Numbered from the stretch's first letter, positions 42,714 to 54,317 are shown. The stretch is 64,000 nucleotides of DNA from Littorina saxatilis (GCF_037325665.1 NW_027128331.1:109501-173500); one strand, 5' to 3'. Made by a program: numbers and translations. The notes: generated by a model from the letters alone, not told the origin.

Positions 42714-43208
42714 AAATTATGCTTTTGTTGCACCCGCCCAATCCACAATCAATCAACAATCCGTTCGAGGGCATGGATTCCCTAACGTCAAATGTGGAAT
42801 CAAACAAGGAAGCTGTTGTGAAGCCTGCTGCTGTAAGATGTTCTCCAATTCCATCAAGATCTACTTTCCTACACAAAAACGTGTCAAGTGTTTGCAGTGT
42901 CTGTCAACTTCTCTCACAGCCTTTTCTGTCAACGTGCGTAATCTGTCTTTGGGGACATCAATCTTTCCAACCTTTTGAATGAATGCCTCAACATCTGGCC
43001 ATGACTTGCCACCCTCCTTTTTCAGCAGAAAAACTTGCAACAACAGTTTGTTGTCCAGCGACTGTGATACTTCTTTCCGCCTGCCCCGTCCTGTTGCCAG
43101 AAATGAGTGCCGGAGCTCTTGAAACTCGGGTGAAGCATCTGGATCTGGATTCTTTACGTTGCAGGAACCACTGTTGGTCATCTTCGCAACGGATGCGGGA
43201 GAGCGCAT
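42714..43208 (-). pseudogene. Unknown coding-like segment, apparently broken once
   Basis: From the Met at 43208 a frame of 115 codons reads a disordered head (GSCNVKNPDPDASPEF), then a basic, helix-prone part (ELRHSFLATGRGRRKEV, NKLLLQVFLLKKEGGKSW, DVEAFIQKVGKIDVP, VREVDRHCKHLTRF). After a stop the frame one base over continues sensibly (VDLDGIGEHLTAAGFTTASL, ESMPSNGLL) for about 45 more codons. The composition looks protein-like, but I do not recognise the family. It could be ORF1-like matter of a LINE, a host exon, or a processed copy. It lies between two LINE pieces, which favours a transposon origin. Confidence 0.35.
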
Positions 43209-43333
43209 AATAATAATTTAGAGTACAATAAAAGTCCTGACTTTGGTGGGACAAGTCATATAGTCCCGTCACATCAATGTCTTTCCACTCTTAGTGACTT
43301 ATTAAAATGTTAAAAACTGAGCTCTGTTGGTGG

Positions 43334-43745
43334 TCAGTGTTGGGGCAGCCCTGATGCCGGCAGTCTCAGCGCTGAGGATGCTGCGCTGGCTGGTCGTGCT
43401 GGAAGGTCTGCGTCACTCAGCTGATTCCACTCTGCGACTGTCCGTACGAAGAAGGAGTTCTTGTACTGGTCTGTCTTGCAGGTGGGGATGCGGAAGCCTC
43501 GTGTGTTGTTTACAGCTTGCCTCTCGATTATATTGCTGCTTTCATACCCCTGGGACCTTGTGGGGATGACTCTCCGTCGTCCGCTCACGGCGGGGGTGAG
43601 AAACTTGTCTGGAGGGAGTGCGGGGATCAGGCCCTCAGAGATCCTGTTGAGGAGGTTGAGGCGTAACTGCCTGCGGAGCTCTTCCAGTGGGGGGAGCTTC
43701 AGGTTCCTCAGCATGTCGCTGACGCAGCCAGGGCTTCTCCCAAAT
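43334..43745 (-). pseudogene. LINE reverse transcriptase C-terminal tail
   Basis: Reads CVSDMLRNLKLPPLEELRR, QLRLNLLNRISEGLIPALPP, IPTRSQGYESSNIIE, RIPTCKTDQYKNSFFVRTV and AEWNQLSDADLP. The L..LRR.RL.LL..I..GL and Y..SFF.RT..EWN.L pattern closes many LINE RTs in molluscs. About 135 codons; the catalytic RT part is missing (5' truncated). It runs opposite to the 42595-42713 fragment, so the two are separate insertions. Confidence 0.75.
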
Positions 43746-45340
43746 AATGATTTTTTGTGTGTGGAAAATAAAGTATGTGAATAGACCCTATCGGTATTCC
43801 AAGCTCTAGTGATCTCTCGCAAACTTCAGATCATAGCAAAGCATGCGGTACAGCGATCTCGTGCGAGCTGCACAAGCCAAAGTTCGAAGTTCTCGCGATG
43901 TTCAAAGCATAACAAAGAGCGTGTCTCGCGAGAGCTGCTCAGATACCGAAAAGGTCTATTGAACAATCTTCCCAAACATGTTTTGGGGGAAGGGAGAGGT
44001 GCCTAAAAGAACTGGACAATACTGAATAAGATTTATATTGAACCTTTAAAGGTCTTTCTGCTTATTTTGTTAATCTTTGCATTACTTTATAGCAGTTTGG
44101 AAGATTATATGGGCCTTTCTCTGTGCTGTATACATTTACATGGGTGCAACCTGGAAAATTCCAAAAACCGGCAAAAATGATTTATAAAAACACTACAAAC
44201 ACCCAAAAAATCATTATTTGGGGGTAAGAAGAGAAAATAAGGATGTCAACTCAACTTTTACTGATTTGCATTCAATGCAATAACATTTTCACAGGTCGGT
44301 ATCGGGAGTTTTCTACATCGCTGTACTGTTTACCTCCTGGATTACCTCCCTTGCCAGGGTCTGGGAAATTTGTTTATGAAACTTTGACGACGCATATCTT
44401 ATTAAGAGTTGAACATCGAAGGCTACAATTAAATCAGCAGTTATCTGAACTACTTGTTGACAAGTCTGATATTGTATGGTCATTGTATTTAGTGACTGAA
44501 ATACGTAGTGAACCTTTTCATCGGGCATGTCACTGCGAGGTTTCCAAGTTCTCAACAGATCATAGGCAAGAGTGCCTCGGCGCCGTGATCGTGAAAAATA
44601 CACAATATCCAGTGCAACTATTGCTGTCACAGTTTACATATAACCTTCTTACAACATTTACAGCAAAAATACATCGAAGAATGTTTGATTATTTACCAAA
44701 ATCGCGTGCAATCCGACTCAAAATGTCCCCGGCCGATTCATTCATGGCCGCAGCCATTTTGACACAGGCTGAGAGAAACAACCAATGGCTGTGCTCGTTT
44801 CAGACAAAAGCGTCGAGTCCCTATTGACGTCACAAGAAAATCGTGTAGACCATCAGAAAGAGCGAAAATCAAAGTTTTCAAAAAGTATAGGCTTTGTATG
44901 GTTATTTGTGCGGTTTTTGGTCGAAAATGACTCCTGAAATTATGTTTTTACGACTTGGACTCGTTATTTTTTCAAACACAGGCAAACTTGGTATCAGTTT
45001 GAAGAGAATTATCTGCGCTCTCTTTCTGTGCTATTTTTAGCTGTGTACACCTACTGGGGAGACGTAGCCAGCGCAGGTAACACACAGTGTGTTTTTCGTA
45101 TCCCGCGGCAAGTGACGCTCACGGCGAGAAATAACCCCCCAGAGCGTTTTTTAAAAAAAATGTCAAAAATCACTCATTCAACACACAGCAAAGAGAAACA
45201 CATCTTTGGAAAGGGTAAACCTTCATCTTTATTGTGGTACACATGATGTAGTAGTGCATGCACAAATGGTGTCATAACATTCGTGGGAGTACAACTGAAA
45301 ATCAGCTGCTGAATCCTTTGTCTTACAGATTCATAAATAG
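43746..45340. other. No supported gene; possible promoter-like words
   Basis: An ORF of 194 codons (44243-44827, plus) has no repeats, motif or exon signals and I do not call it. Near its end, AACCAATGG (44780-44788) and TGACGTCA (44825-44832) are a CCAAT box and a CRE-type word 37 bases apart, with CCGGCCGATTC upstream. This could be an unassigned promoter, but no downstream gene was found. Confidence 0.25.
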
Positions 45341-45344
45341 CTTG

Positions 45345-45480
45345 CCGGTACCTAACCTAACTAAACCAGAACAGACCTAACTAAAAAGAACCCCTCTAGA
45401 AAGAAAGACCTAACTAAACCCAGACCTAACTAAACCAGAAAGACCTAACTAAACCAGAAAGACCTAACTAAACCCCGTCG
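45345..45480. repeat. Short tandem repeat of CCTAACTAAACCAGAAAGA
   Basis: Five to seven imperfect units of a 19-21-base word, in a plus-strand-G-poor neighbourhood. Confidence 0.8.
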
Positions 45481-47544
45481 CACACTCGGCAAACACAGAA
45501 TGCACGCCGTAAGCATACGTAAACAAATCAACAATTTCAACTACCACAAGCTAACTCATTAAACAACAAAACACATCATTCCTACCAAATAACATGCCTA
45601 CAATACATATACCGTTCTCTCAAACAACGGTCTTCTAAAGCATTCACACACAAAAATCTTCCCCACCATTCCAACTCACAAAACAATCTACTTAAACATT
45701 CAAATAAATCCTCCCCCCAAGCAGCATACTATTCTTTTCACCGCCTACCCATTTACAGAAAGAAAATTGTTTTAACCTACCAGCAAAAGAATCCTCACAT
45801 TCCGGAAAGATTTCGGCCGTGACAAACATGTCACACAACAGCATTAAAAACACGCCGCACCAAATACACGTCTTTTCCCCTCAAAGATTCCAAGCAAAAG
45901 CACAGTTTTAGCGTTCACATCCTGTGCACCGGTGTCACAAGATTAACCCATTCAACTCGAGGGGTGTCAGGCAGCCCCACTTTCTTTAGTTAGTGCCTAA
46001 CGTCACCTTCAACTATTCAACTTTACATCGCGGTGGAGGGAAAAAGGGAGATGGAATAAAGCCACCTGTCAATTGTTTCTTGTTCACAAAAACATTAATC
46101 ACAAAATTTACTCCAGAGGCTTGTACCAAAAAAAAACAATCGTTTTACCTATGCAAATTTTAGAATCGGCTATTCCGCGAGACCAATTCAATAGAAATGA
46201 AACTCAGTCTCGGAAACCTTAATGGATCCCCGATAGTATAGAGGTACCACGAGTTCACACGGATGCACAAGAGTGCATGTGTACCGTAACTGTCGTTCCC
46301 AAGCTCACACCTGTCATAGATATCCCTTGACGTCAATACACATCTATGCACCTGTATAGTAAAATGAAGGAACATTATGAAAACTACTTATAAAAGAAAC
46401 AGGCAATGCACACCGCTACGATCGGAGTCAACTCGTAAATATCTCCTGCTGCGCAGCAGCGTCAGGGGATCATGACTTGAGTCCCCTGGCATATTACCCT
46501 ACGCTCGATCGCAGCTTTGGTTTACAACGACGAACGACAAAGCTACGATCGTCTCGGCGAGGATCACCGAGGTTCACCGAGGATATACTCTACAGCCGAT
46601 CAGATCGGAGACAGTGCCGATTCTTTCGTAAATATTTGACGATTGCAATAAAAATTTAAAAAAGACGGTACTCTTGATATTGAATTCAGACACGGTACAG
46701 ATCTGGTTGTTGTTTTTTAAGGGAAAGTAGCATTTCATATCAATAAAAAATAAAAAATAAAATGTTTACGTTTTGTGTAGTCTCATTCAAAATCTCACTG
46801 TCCCTGAGACTTTCCGTCCGGGTCCGTGTGGAACACCAAGACTGATAAGACTGAAATGATCTCTCGCACAGAAAGAGAGGGATTTATCGAAATTATGTAA
46901 TACACGCACACACACACACACGCACACAAAACCAGGCTATATTCAATGATATGATCATCTGTTTCACTGTCGGACTTTTGTCGGGCCTAGCTTGATGATG
47001 GACTAATTTATGCTGCCGGGAACACCGCCAGATTGCTAAGCTGGCAGGGTCAGGACTGACCTCAAACATTGGGGTTGAAGCAAGAACACGAACAGTTGCC
47101 AAAAGGTGTGCGATTCGGGAAAAATGTTCAAATTTTGTCTGATTTTGGTTATAAGACACGTTGAATCTCGCGGAAAGGCGAAGCATGCGGGCATGTTCAC
47201 TGTGTCAAAACACTGACTCGGCCCCACAAGCTGTTGACAGCAGTTGAAAATGGTAAGCCTAGTTGCAGCGGGAGATGTTGCTGCTACTTGTTTGAAGTAT
47301 ATGAGTTCTCAAAGGTGAAATTCACAAAAATGCTGCAAATTTATTCTCCTTGTGAAACGGACCCCGCCATGATCTCATTCTCAATGAGTTATGCCCCTTG
47401 AACATGACAGTATAGGCATGGGGAAAGAAATAATTTTCAAAATGAGCTTGCCTCATACTTGCCCTTTAATGTTGTACAATGTTAGATGCACATTTAGATA
47501 TGTTTCCTATTTACAGGACGCAAGATATGTTTTCTATTTACAGG
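45481..47544. other. No supported gene
   Basis: Mixed AT-rich sequence. A splice-donor-like ATGGTAAGCC at about 47249 follows a stretch whose frames are closed. A tandem duplicated acceptor-like word CTATTTACAGGACGCA occurs at about 47508 and 47534. No protein is recognised. Confidence 0.3.
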
Positions 47545-47627
47545 ACGCACCCGCCAACCACCAACCCAGGCCGGTTATCCAGATCCAGGACAGTTCAGTG
47601 CTTAATTTGTATTTGACGTTGTCTTGA
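47545..47627 (+). CDS. Weak exon candidate, unknown
   Basis: After TTCTATTTACAG, an open frame reads DAPANHQPRPVIQIQDSSVL then NLYLTLS and stop. The acceptor is good and the peptide has a plausible non-repeat look, but it is short and has no donor or neighbour that fits. An ATG next to a GTAAG donor lies 300 bases upstream and would join in frame; this is inference. Confidence 0.2.
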
Positions 47628-47774
47628 CCATCAACTGAAAACTGAGTCCTTGCAGTGTAAATCATAGTATGTACAATATTACATTTATATATATAAATTA
47701 ATGATATATAATTAATATATATTATATAGAGGGCTATTTATTTTTCCTGTTTTATGGTAGAAGAAGGCACTATG

Positions 47775-48639
47775 CAGGGATGTTGCTACAAATTCATACC
47801 TGTAGGACAAATGTCCTGAGTTTTTCAGCATCACTAGGACATTTGACCGCTTTCAGAAAGTGTAATAGGACATTATAATTATGATTTTGCGCCAAACAGC
47901 TTATAACACATTCCATGGAAGTGTTACAATGTCGATCATGCGCCCACACACACACACACACCCACGCTGTAGAATACACACATAATATAGTAAATACATC
48001 AACACAGTGTGCGTATAATGTTGTATTTGTTTAGTTTCAAAGAAACCACAAAAAAGAAACCAACATGAACAACTTCAGGATAAAAGTTGGAAAACAAAAT
48101 GATCAGTTTGATCTAATGCTGATCTTTTGCAGGCTTTAGGTTTTTTTTCAGCGGCATAATTCAGTGCTTCGTCTCGTATCGAAAACAAAAGCAGACGACA
48201 AATTTAGTCGGAGTTGTCTCCCATACTCCTGTAATCCACTATTATTTTTTAGATCAGTGCGCTGCACCCAGACGGTTATACCCAAACGGCGCATACCGCA
48301 AACGGTTTGGGAATTCCCGACAAAAGAAAAGATCCGCACGCGGCACTGGCAACTTCAGTGTCTGTATCTGTATATGTGCGTTACGTTGCTAGCATCCAGA
48401 TTGCTGGCTTTGGCGCTACGGGTGTCAGCTGAACACGAGAGCGTTCGGTCTTCTTGAAGATTTGTATCTTGAAATGAAAATTAACGAATATCGCGCTGTC
48501 CGAAGGAATGGAGTACATATCGGACAATGACCACGCTCAGGCTAAAATGATAGGACATCTGACCGACATGCGGCAATGTGAATCGGACATTTGGGGATTT
48601 TGTAAAATGTCCGATGTCCGACGCCTAACGACATTCCTG
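47775..48639. mobile_element. DNA element, CAGGGATGT termini, 6-bp target duplication, copy 2
   Basis: Reverse-complement relative of 37747-38590: starts CAGGGATGTTGCTACAAATT and ends GCCTAACGACATTCCTG, flanked by ACTATG (47769-47774 and 48640-48645). It carries about 62 extra bases near 48361-48422 bounded by GTGTC words. No transposase. Confidence 0.85.
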
Positions 48640-48764
48640 ACTATGGAATATAATAAACAGAAACATCTTCATCTGAATTGCAATAGTCAAAAGTTGATTC
48701 TGACAGGTTGTGTACATTCTTTTTTCTTCTTCATTTTTTTCTTCTTATTTCTATTTCCTTTTCA

Positions 48765-48873
48765 GACAGTGCTTCAAGCAAGACAAGATCCCATGGATGA
48801 GATGTTGTACCTGCCATATCACTTCGCTCTCAGTCTCAAGGTCCTGTTCAAATTATCACATGCCTGGCTTTAG
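48765..48873 (+). CDS. Weak exon candidate next to the minisatellite
   Basis: After TATTTCCTTTTCAG a frame reads VLQARQDPMDEMLYLPYHFA then LSLKVLFKLSHAWL and stop. TTTAGTATGT at its end could be a donor. The acceptor is strong and the peptide is not repeat-derived. Joining to the exon-like block at 55952 does not give a continuous frame by either donor tried, so coding status is uncertain. Confidence 0.25.
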
Positions 48874-51213
48874 TATGTAGTAATACTTTTGATAATGATA
48901 GTTTTTCTTTTGGTTTTATAGAGGGTGGGTAGCAGATCTATCATCTATACTTACATTTTTGTCATTTAATCATACAATGCTGTTCACACTGTGAAATACA
49001 TAAACAAAACCATAATCTTGAGAGATAAATGTCTTGTTAGTGGAGAATGGTACTGACTGGATGTCTCATTAATGGGGTATGGTACTGGGGAGATGTGTTA
49101 GTGGTGGAATACATGTTTCGTTAGTGGGGTGTGGTACTGATGGGATGTCTCGAGAGTGCGGTGTGGTACTGATGGGATGTCTTGTGAGTGCGGTGTGGTA
49201 CTGATGGGATGTCTTGTGAGTGCGGTGTGGTACTGATGGGATGTCTTGTGAGTGCGGTGTGGTACTGATGGGATGTCTGGTGAATGCGGTGTGGTACTGA
49301 TGGGATGTCTTGTGAGTGCGGTGTGGTACTGATGGGATGTCTTGTGAGTGCGGTGTGGTACTGATGGGATGTCTTGTGAGTGCGGTGTGGTACTGATGGG
49401 ATGTCTCGTGAGTGCGGTGGGGTACTGATGGGATGTCTTGTGAGTGCGATGTGGTACTGATGGGATGTCTTGTGAGTGCGGTGTGGTACTGATGGGATGT
49501 CTGGTGAGTGCGATGTGGTACTGATGGGATGTCTTGTGAGTGCGGTGTGGTACTGATGGGATGTCTCGTGAGTGCGGTGTGGTACTGATGGGATGTCTTG
49601 TGAGTGCGGTGTGGTACTGATGGGATGTCTTGTGAGTGCGGTGTGGTACTGATGGGATGTCTTGTGAGTGAGGTGTTGTACTGATGGGATGTCTCGTGAG
49701 TGCAGTGAGGTACTGATGGGATGTCTCATGAGTGCGGTATTGTTCTGATGGGATGTCTCGTGAGTGCGGTGTGGTAGTGATGGGATATATATGTCTTGTT
49801 AGTGTGGTTTGGTACTTGTGGGATGTCTCACTAGTGGCATGTGGTAGTGGTGGAATGAATCGTTAGTTGGGTGTTGTACTGGTGGAATGTCTCGTTAGTG
49901 GGGTATGTTTCTGGTGATGGGATGTCTCGTTAGTGGGGTATACTACTAATGGGATGTCTCATTAGTGGAGTGTGGAACTGGTGTGATGTCACGTTAGTGG
50001 GGTGTGGTACTGGTGGGATGTCTCATTAGTGGAGTGTGGTACTGGTGGTATGTCTCGTTAAAGGGATGTGGTACTGGTGGGATGTCTTTTTAGTGGGGTG
50101 TGTCCACCGTGTGATACTGGTGGGATGTCTCGTTTGTGGGGTGTGATACTGGTGGGATGTCTTTTTAGTGGGGTGTGGTACTGGTGGGATGTCTCGTTGG
50201 TGGGGTGTGGTACTGGTGGGATGATGTCTTCTTAGTTGAGTGCGGTACTGGTGGGATGTCACGTTACAGGGGTATGCTAGTGATAGAATGTTTTGTTAGT
50301 GGAGTATACTACTAATGGGATGTCTCATTAGTGGAGTGTGGTACTGGTGTGATGTCTCGTTAGTGGAGTGTGGTACTGGTGGGATGTCTCGTTAGTGGGG
50401 TGTGGTACTGGTGGGATGTCTCATTAGTGGAGTGTGGTACTGATGGGATGTCTTGTTAGTGGGGTATGTTTCTGGTGATGGGATGTCTCGTTAGTGGGGT
50501 ATACTACTAATGGGATGTCTCATTAGTGGAGTGTGGAACTGGTGTGATGTCACGTTAGTGGGGTGTGGTACTGGTGGGATGTCTCATTAGTGGAGTGTGG
50601 TACTGGTGGTATGTCTCGTTAAAGGGATGTGGTACTGGTGGGATGTCTTTTTAGTGGGGTGTGATACTGGTGGGATGTCTCGTTAGTGGGGTGTGGTACT
50701 GGTGTGATGTCTCGTTAGTGGAGTGTGGTACTGGTGGAATGTCTCGTTAGTGGAGTGTGGTACTGATGGGATGTCTTGTTAGTGGGGTATACTACTGATG
50801 GGATGTCTTGTTTGAGGGGTATACTACAGATGGGATGTCTCATTAGTTGGGGGTGGTACAGTTGGGATGACTTGAAAATGGGCTATTGTACTGGTGGGAT
50901 ATCTCATGTTAGTAGGGGGGATGTACTCATGGGATGCCTCCTTAGTTGGGTGTGGTACAGGTAGGATGTCTCGTTTGTGGGGTATAGTAGTGTTTGGATG
51001 TCTTGTTAGGGTGGTGTGGTAGTGGGGGGATATCTCATTCATAAGTGGCGTGTGGTAGGGGTGGGATGTCTCATTCATAAGTGGTATTTGTGGGATGTCT
51101 CATTAGTGGCGTTTGGTAGTGGTGGAATGTCTCGTTAGTTAGGTGTGGGATGTCTCATTAGTGGGGTATGGTACTGGTGATGGGATGTCTCATTGGTGGG
51201 GTATACTACTAAT

Positions 51214-52124
51214 TTTGTTTGTTTGCTTAACGCCAAGCCGACCACGAAGGGCCATATCAGGGCGGTGCTGCTTTGACATTTAACGTGCGCCACACACAAG
51301 ACAGAAGTCGCAGCACAGGCTTCATGTCTCAACCAGTCACATTATTCTGACACCGGACCAACCAGTCCTAGCACTAACCCCATAATGCCAGACGCCATGC
51401 TGAGCAGCCTCTAGATTGCCAATTTTAAAGTCTTAGGTATGACCCGGCCGGGTTTCGAACCCACGACCTCCCGATCACGGGGCGGACGCCTTACCACTAG
51501 CAGACCTGTTTACCCTTACGATTTTGGCGTAATTTATTACGATTTTCTGCAAAAAATACGCCATTCCGCTATCCGTGTCAAGAGTACGATTTTCATAAAT
51601 TAAAAAAATGTAAAAAAAAAAATTTTTATTTTTTTTATTTTTTTTTATTATCAATTCACATGTTTGGCATTGTTTTTTTCAATGGCAAAATGGGGTGAAA
51701 AAGCACAGGACTGACCAGAGATCATGTCTGTCTGATGAGATGCTGGAGAGCCTTTATTCTAGTGGTGAAGTCTCGCCCTCACTCATTCGGCAAGCGCAAG
51801 TACAGTAGAGAAGCGCTTGACACACTGAAAAAGGCCTACTACGAGCAAAAGAAAAAGAATCAGTGATGCATGTGCTTTTGATGTGATCTTCTTTGAAATT
51901 ATGATGACTACAAAAACTGACTGATGTGTTTTGTTTGTGAATGATGGATATATTATATGTGCATGATTGCGTTTCGCAGACACAGTTGTCATGTGCGTTG
52001 TAATTGGCGACGAATGCTGGATGATTACTATTTTTGTGCCAGGATTACTATTTTTGGGGCTGAGCATTACTCCAAAACACTTATGGGGGTAAACAGGTCT
52101 GCACTAGGCCAACCGTGCCGGTCT
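51214..52124 (-). mobile_element. tRNA-derived SINE, copy 1, with nested 601-bp element
   Basis: In reverse it reads a tRNA-like head with box A (TAGTGGTAAGGCG) and box B (GGTTTCGAACCC in complement), a body shared with 59684-59988, and an AAACAAACAAA tail. ATACTACTAAT flanks it (51203-51213, 52125-52135). The element at 51501-52101 is inserted at the head's box A. Confidence 0.9.
51501..52101. mobile_element. DNA element, CAGACCTGTTTACCC termini, 6-bp target duplication
   Basis: 601 bp with perfect 15-bp termini CAGACCTGTTTACCC/GGGTAAACAGGTCTG and CACTAG on both sides (51495-51500, 52102-52107). The intact SINE at 59684 shows a single CACTAG, proving the duplication. The interior near 51690-51865 has short protein-like frames (RSCLSDEMLESLY; FGKRKYSREALDTLKK) that may be the tail of a transposase, broken; the family is not certain. 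A short relic of its right end is at 54611-54643. Confidence 0.85.
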
Positions 52125-53278
52125 ATACTACTAATGGGATGTCTCATTAGTGGAGTGTGGTACTGGTGTAATGTCACGTTATTGGAGTGTGGTACTGGTG
52201 GGATGTCTCATTCGTGGAGTGTGGCACTGGTGGTATGTCTCGTTAGTGGGATGTGGTACTGGTGGGATGTCTTTTTAGTGGGGTGTGGTACTGGCGGGAT
52301 GTCTCGTTAGTGGGGTGAGGTACTGGCGGGATGTCTCGTTAGTGGGGTGAGGCACTGGCGGGATGTCTTCTTAGTTGAGTGTGGTCCTGGTGGGATGTCT
52401 CGTTAGTGGGGTATGCTACTGATGGAATGTTTTGTTAGTGGAGTATACTACTAATGGGATGTCTCATTAGTGGAGTGTGAAACTGGTGTGATGTCTCGTT
52501 AGTGGAGTGTGGTACTGGTGGGATGTCTTGTTAGTGGGGTGTGGTACTGGAGGGATGTCTCGTTAGTGAAGTGTGGTACTGGTGGGATGTCTTGTTAGTG
52601 GGGTGTGGTACTGGTGGGATGTCTCGTTAGTGGAGTGTGGTACTGGTGGAATGTCTCGTTAGTGGAGTGTGGTACTGATGGGATATCTTGTTAGTGGGGT
52701 ATACCACTGATGGGATGTCTGTTTCGTGGGGTATACTATTGATTGGATGTCTCGTTAGTGGGTTGTGGTACTGATGGGATGTCTTGTTAGTGGGGTATAC
52801 TACTGATAGGATGTCTCATTTGTGGGGTATACTGCAGATGGGATGTCTCGTTCGTGGGGTATACTACTGTTGGGATGTCTCATTAGATGGGGGTGGCACA
52901 GTTGGGATGACTTGTAAGTGGGGTATAGTACTGGTGGGATATCTCATGTTAGTGGGGTGGGGGGGGATGTATTCATGGGATGCCTCCTTAGTGGGGTGTG
53001 GTACAGGTAGGATGTCTCGTTTGTGGAGTATACTACTAATGGGATGTCTCATTAGTGGAGTGTGGTACTGGTGTGATGTCTCGTTAGTGGAGAGTGGTAC
53101 TGGTGTGATGTCTTGTTAGTGGGGTGTGGTACTGGTGGGATGTCTCGTTAGTGGAGTGTGGTACTGGTGGAATCAGGAATGTCACGTTAGTGGAGTGTGG
53201 TACTGATGGGATATCTCGTTCGTGGGGTATACTACTGATGGGATGTCTCATTAGTTTGGGGTGGTACAGTTGGGTTGA

Positions 53279-54317
53279 CATACTCCCCCCGGGTTAGGGG
53301 GAGTCCCATATTGATTGGGACGAGAAAGAATTTACCCGATGCTACCCAGCATGTCGTAAAAGGCGACTAACGGTTCTGTTTCTCCTTTTACCCTTGTATA
53401 GAATATAGTCAATTTTTGAGTCACTTGAGAAAATGTGACTCTATGTAATCGGTCAGTGTTAGTCTGTCCGGCCGGCCGGCTGTCCGGCCGGCCGGCCGTC
53501 CGGCCGGCCGTCCGTAGACACCACCTTAACGTTGGACTTTTCTCGGAAACTATCAAAGCGATCGGGCTCATATTTTGTTTAGTCGTGACCTCCAATGACC
53601 TCTACACTTTAACGATGGTTTCGTTGACCTTTGACCTTTTTCAAGGTCACAGGTCAGCGTCAAAGGAAAAATTAGACATTTTATATCTTTGACAAAGTTC
53701 ATCGGATGTGATTGAAACTTTGTAGGATTATTCTTTACATCAAAGTATTTACATCTGTAGCCTTTTACGAACGTTATCAGAAAAACAAGGGAGATAACTA
53801 GCCTTTTCTGTTCGGCAACACACAACTTAACGTTGGGCTTTTCTCGGAAACTATAAAAGTGACCGGGCTCAAATTTTATGTGAACGTGACTCCCAGTGAC
53901 CTCTACACTTTGACGTCTGCTTTGGTGACCTTTGACCTTTTTCAAGGTCACAGGTATGTCTTGAATTCTTCAGGTATGCATTGTGTTGTGAATAGCAATT
54001 TCTTCCTGTCCATCTGATGCCTCATATAATATTCAGAACTGCGAAAGTGACTCGATCGAGCGTTTGCTCTTCTTGTTATAAAGATTTTAGTCAAGCAGTA
54101 TGTAAGAAATGTTAAGTCCTTTGTACTGGAAACTTGCATTCTCCCAGTAAGGTAATATATTGTACTACGTTGCAAGCCCCTGGAGCAAATTTTTGATTAG
54201 TGCTTTTGTGAACAAGAAACAATTAACAAGTGGCTCTATCCCATCTCCCCCCTTTCCCCGTCGCGATATAACCTTGAATGGTTGAAAACGACGTTAAACA
54301 CAAAATAAAGAAAGAAA
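53279..54317 (+). mobile_element. SINE with (AAAG)n tail, split by a Helitron-like element
   Basis: Head GGGTTAGGGGGAGTCCCATA, body GTCGTAAAAGGCGACTAACG, then after the insert ACTACGTTGCAAGCCCCTGG, GATATAACCTTGAATGGTTG, and tail ACACAAAATAAAGAAAGAAAG. About 375 bp without the insert. I recognise it as a common gastropod SINE. A 3' fragment is in the Gypsy gag at 18731. It is inserted in the 32-bp minisatellite. Confidence 0.75.
53413..54077 (+). mobile_element. Helitron-like element, third subfamily, copy F
   Basis: 665 bp, opposite orientation to the others: starts TTTTTGAGTCACTTGAGAAA and ends GAGCGTTTGCTCTTCTTGTT. The hairpin GAGC-GTTT-GCTC lies beside CTTGTT. A CCGG/CCGGCCGG run is at 53468-53515. 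Two copies of a block of about 140 bp (53523-53660 and 53824-53958) each carry TGACCTTTGACCT and AAGGTCACAGGT, i.e. direct repeats spaced by one base (DR1). Inserted in a T run of the SINE. Confidence 0.75.

Noticed and set aside
44243-44827. 194-codon ORF on the plus strand
   Set aside because: No motif, no repeats, no exon signals, and the reverse strand is also partly open; probably chance.
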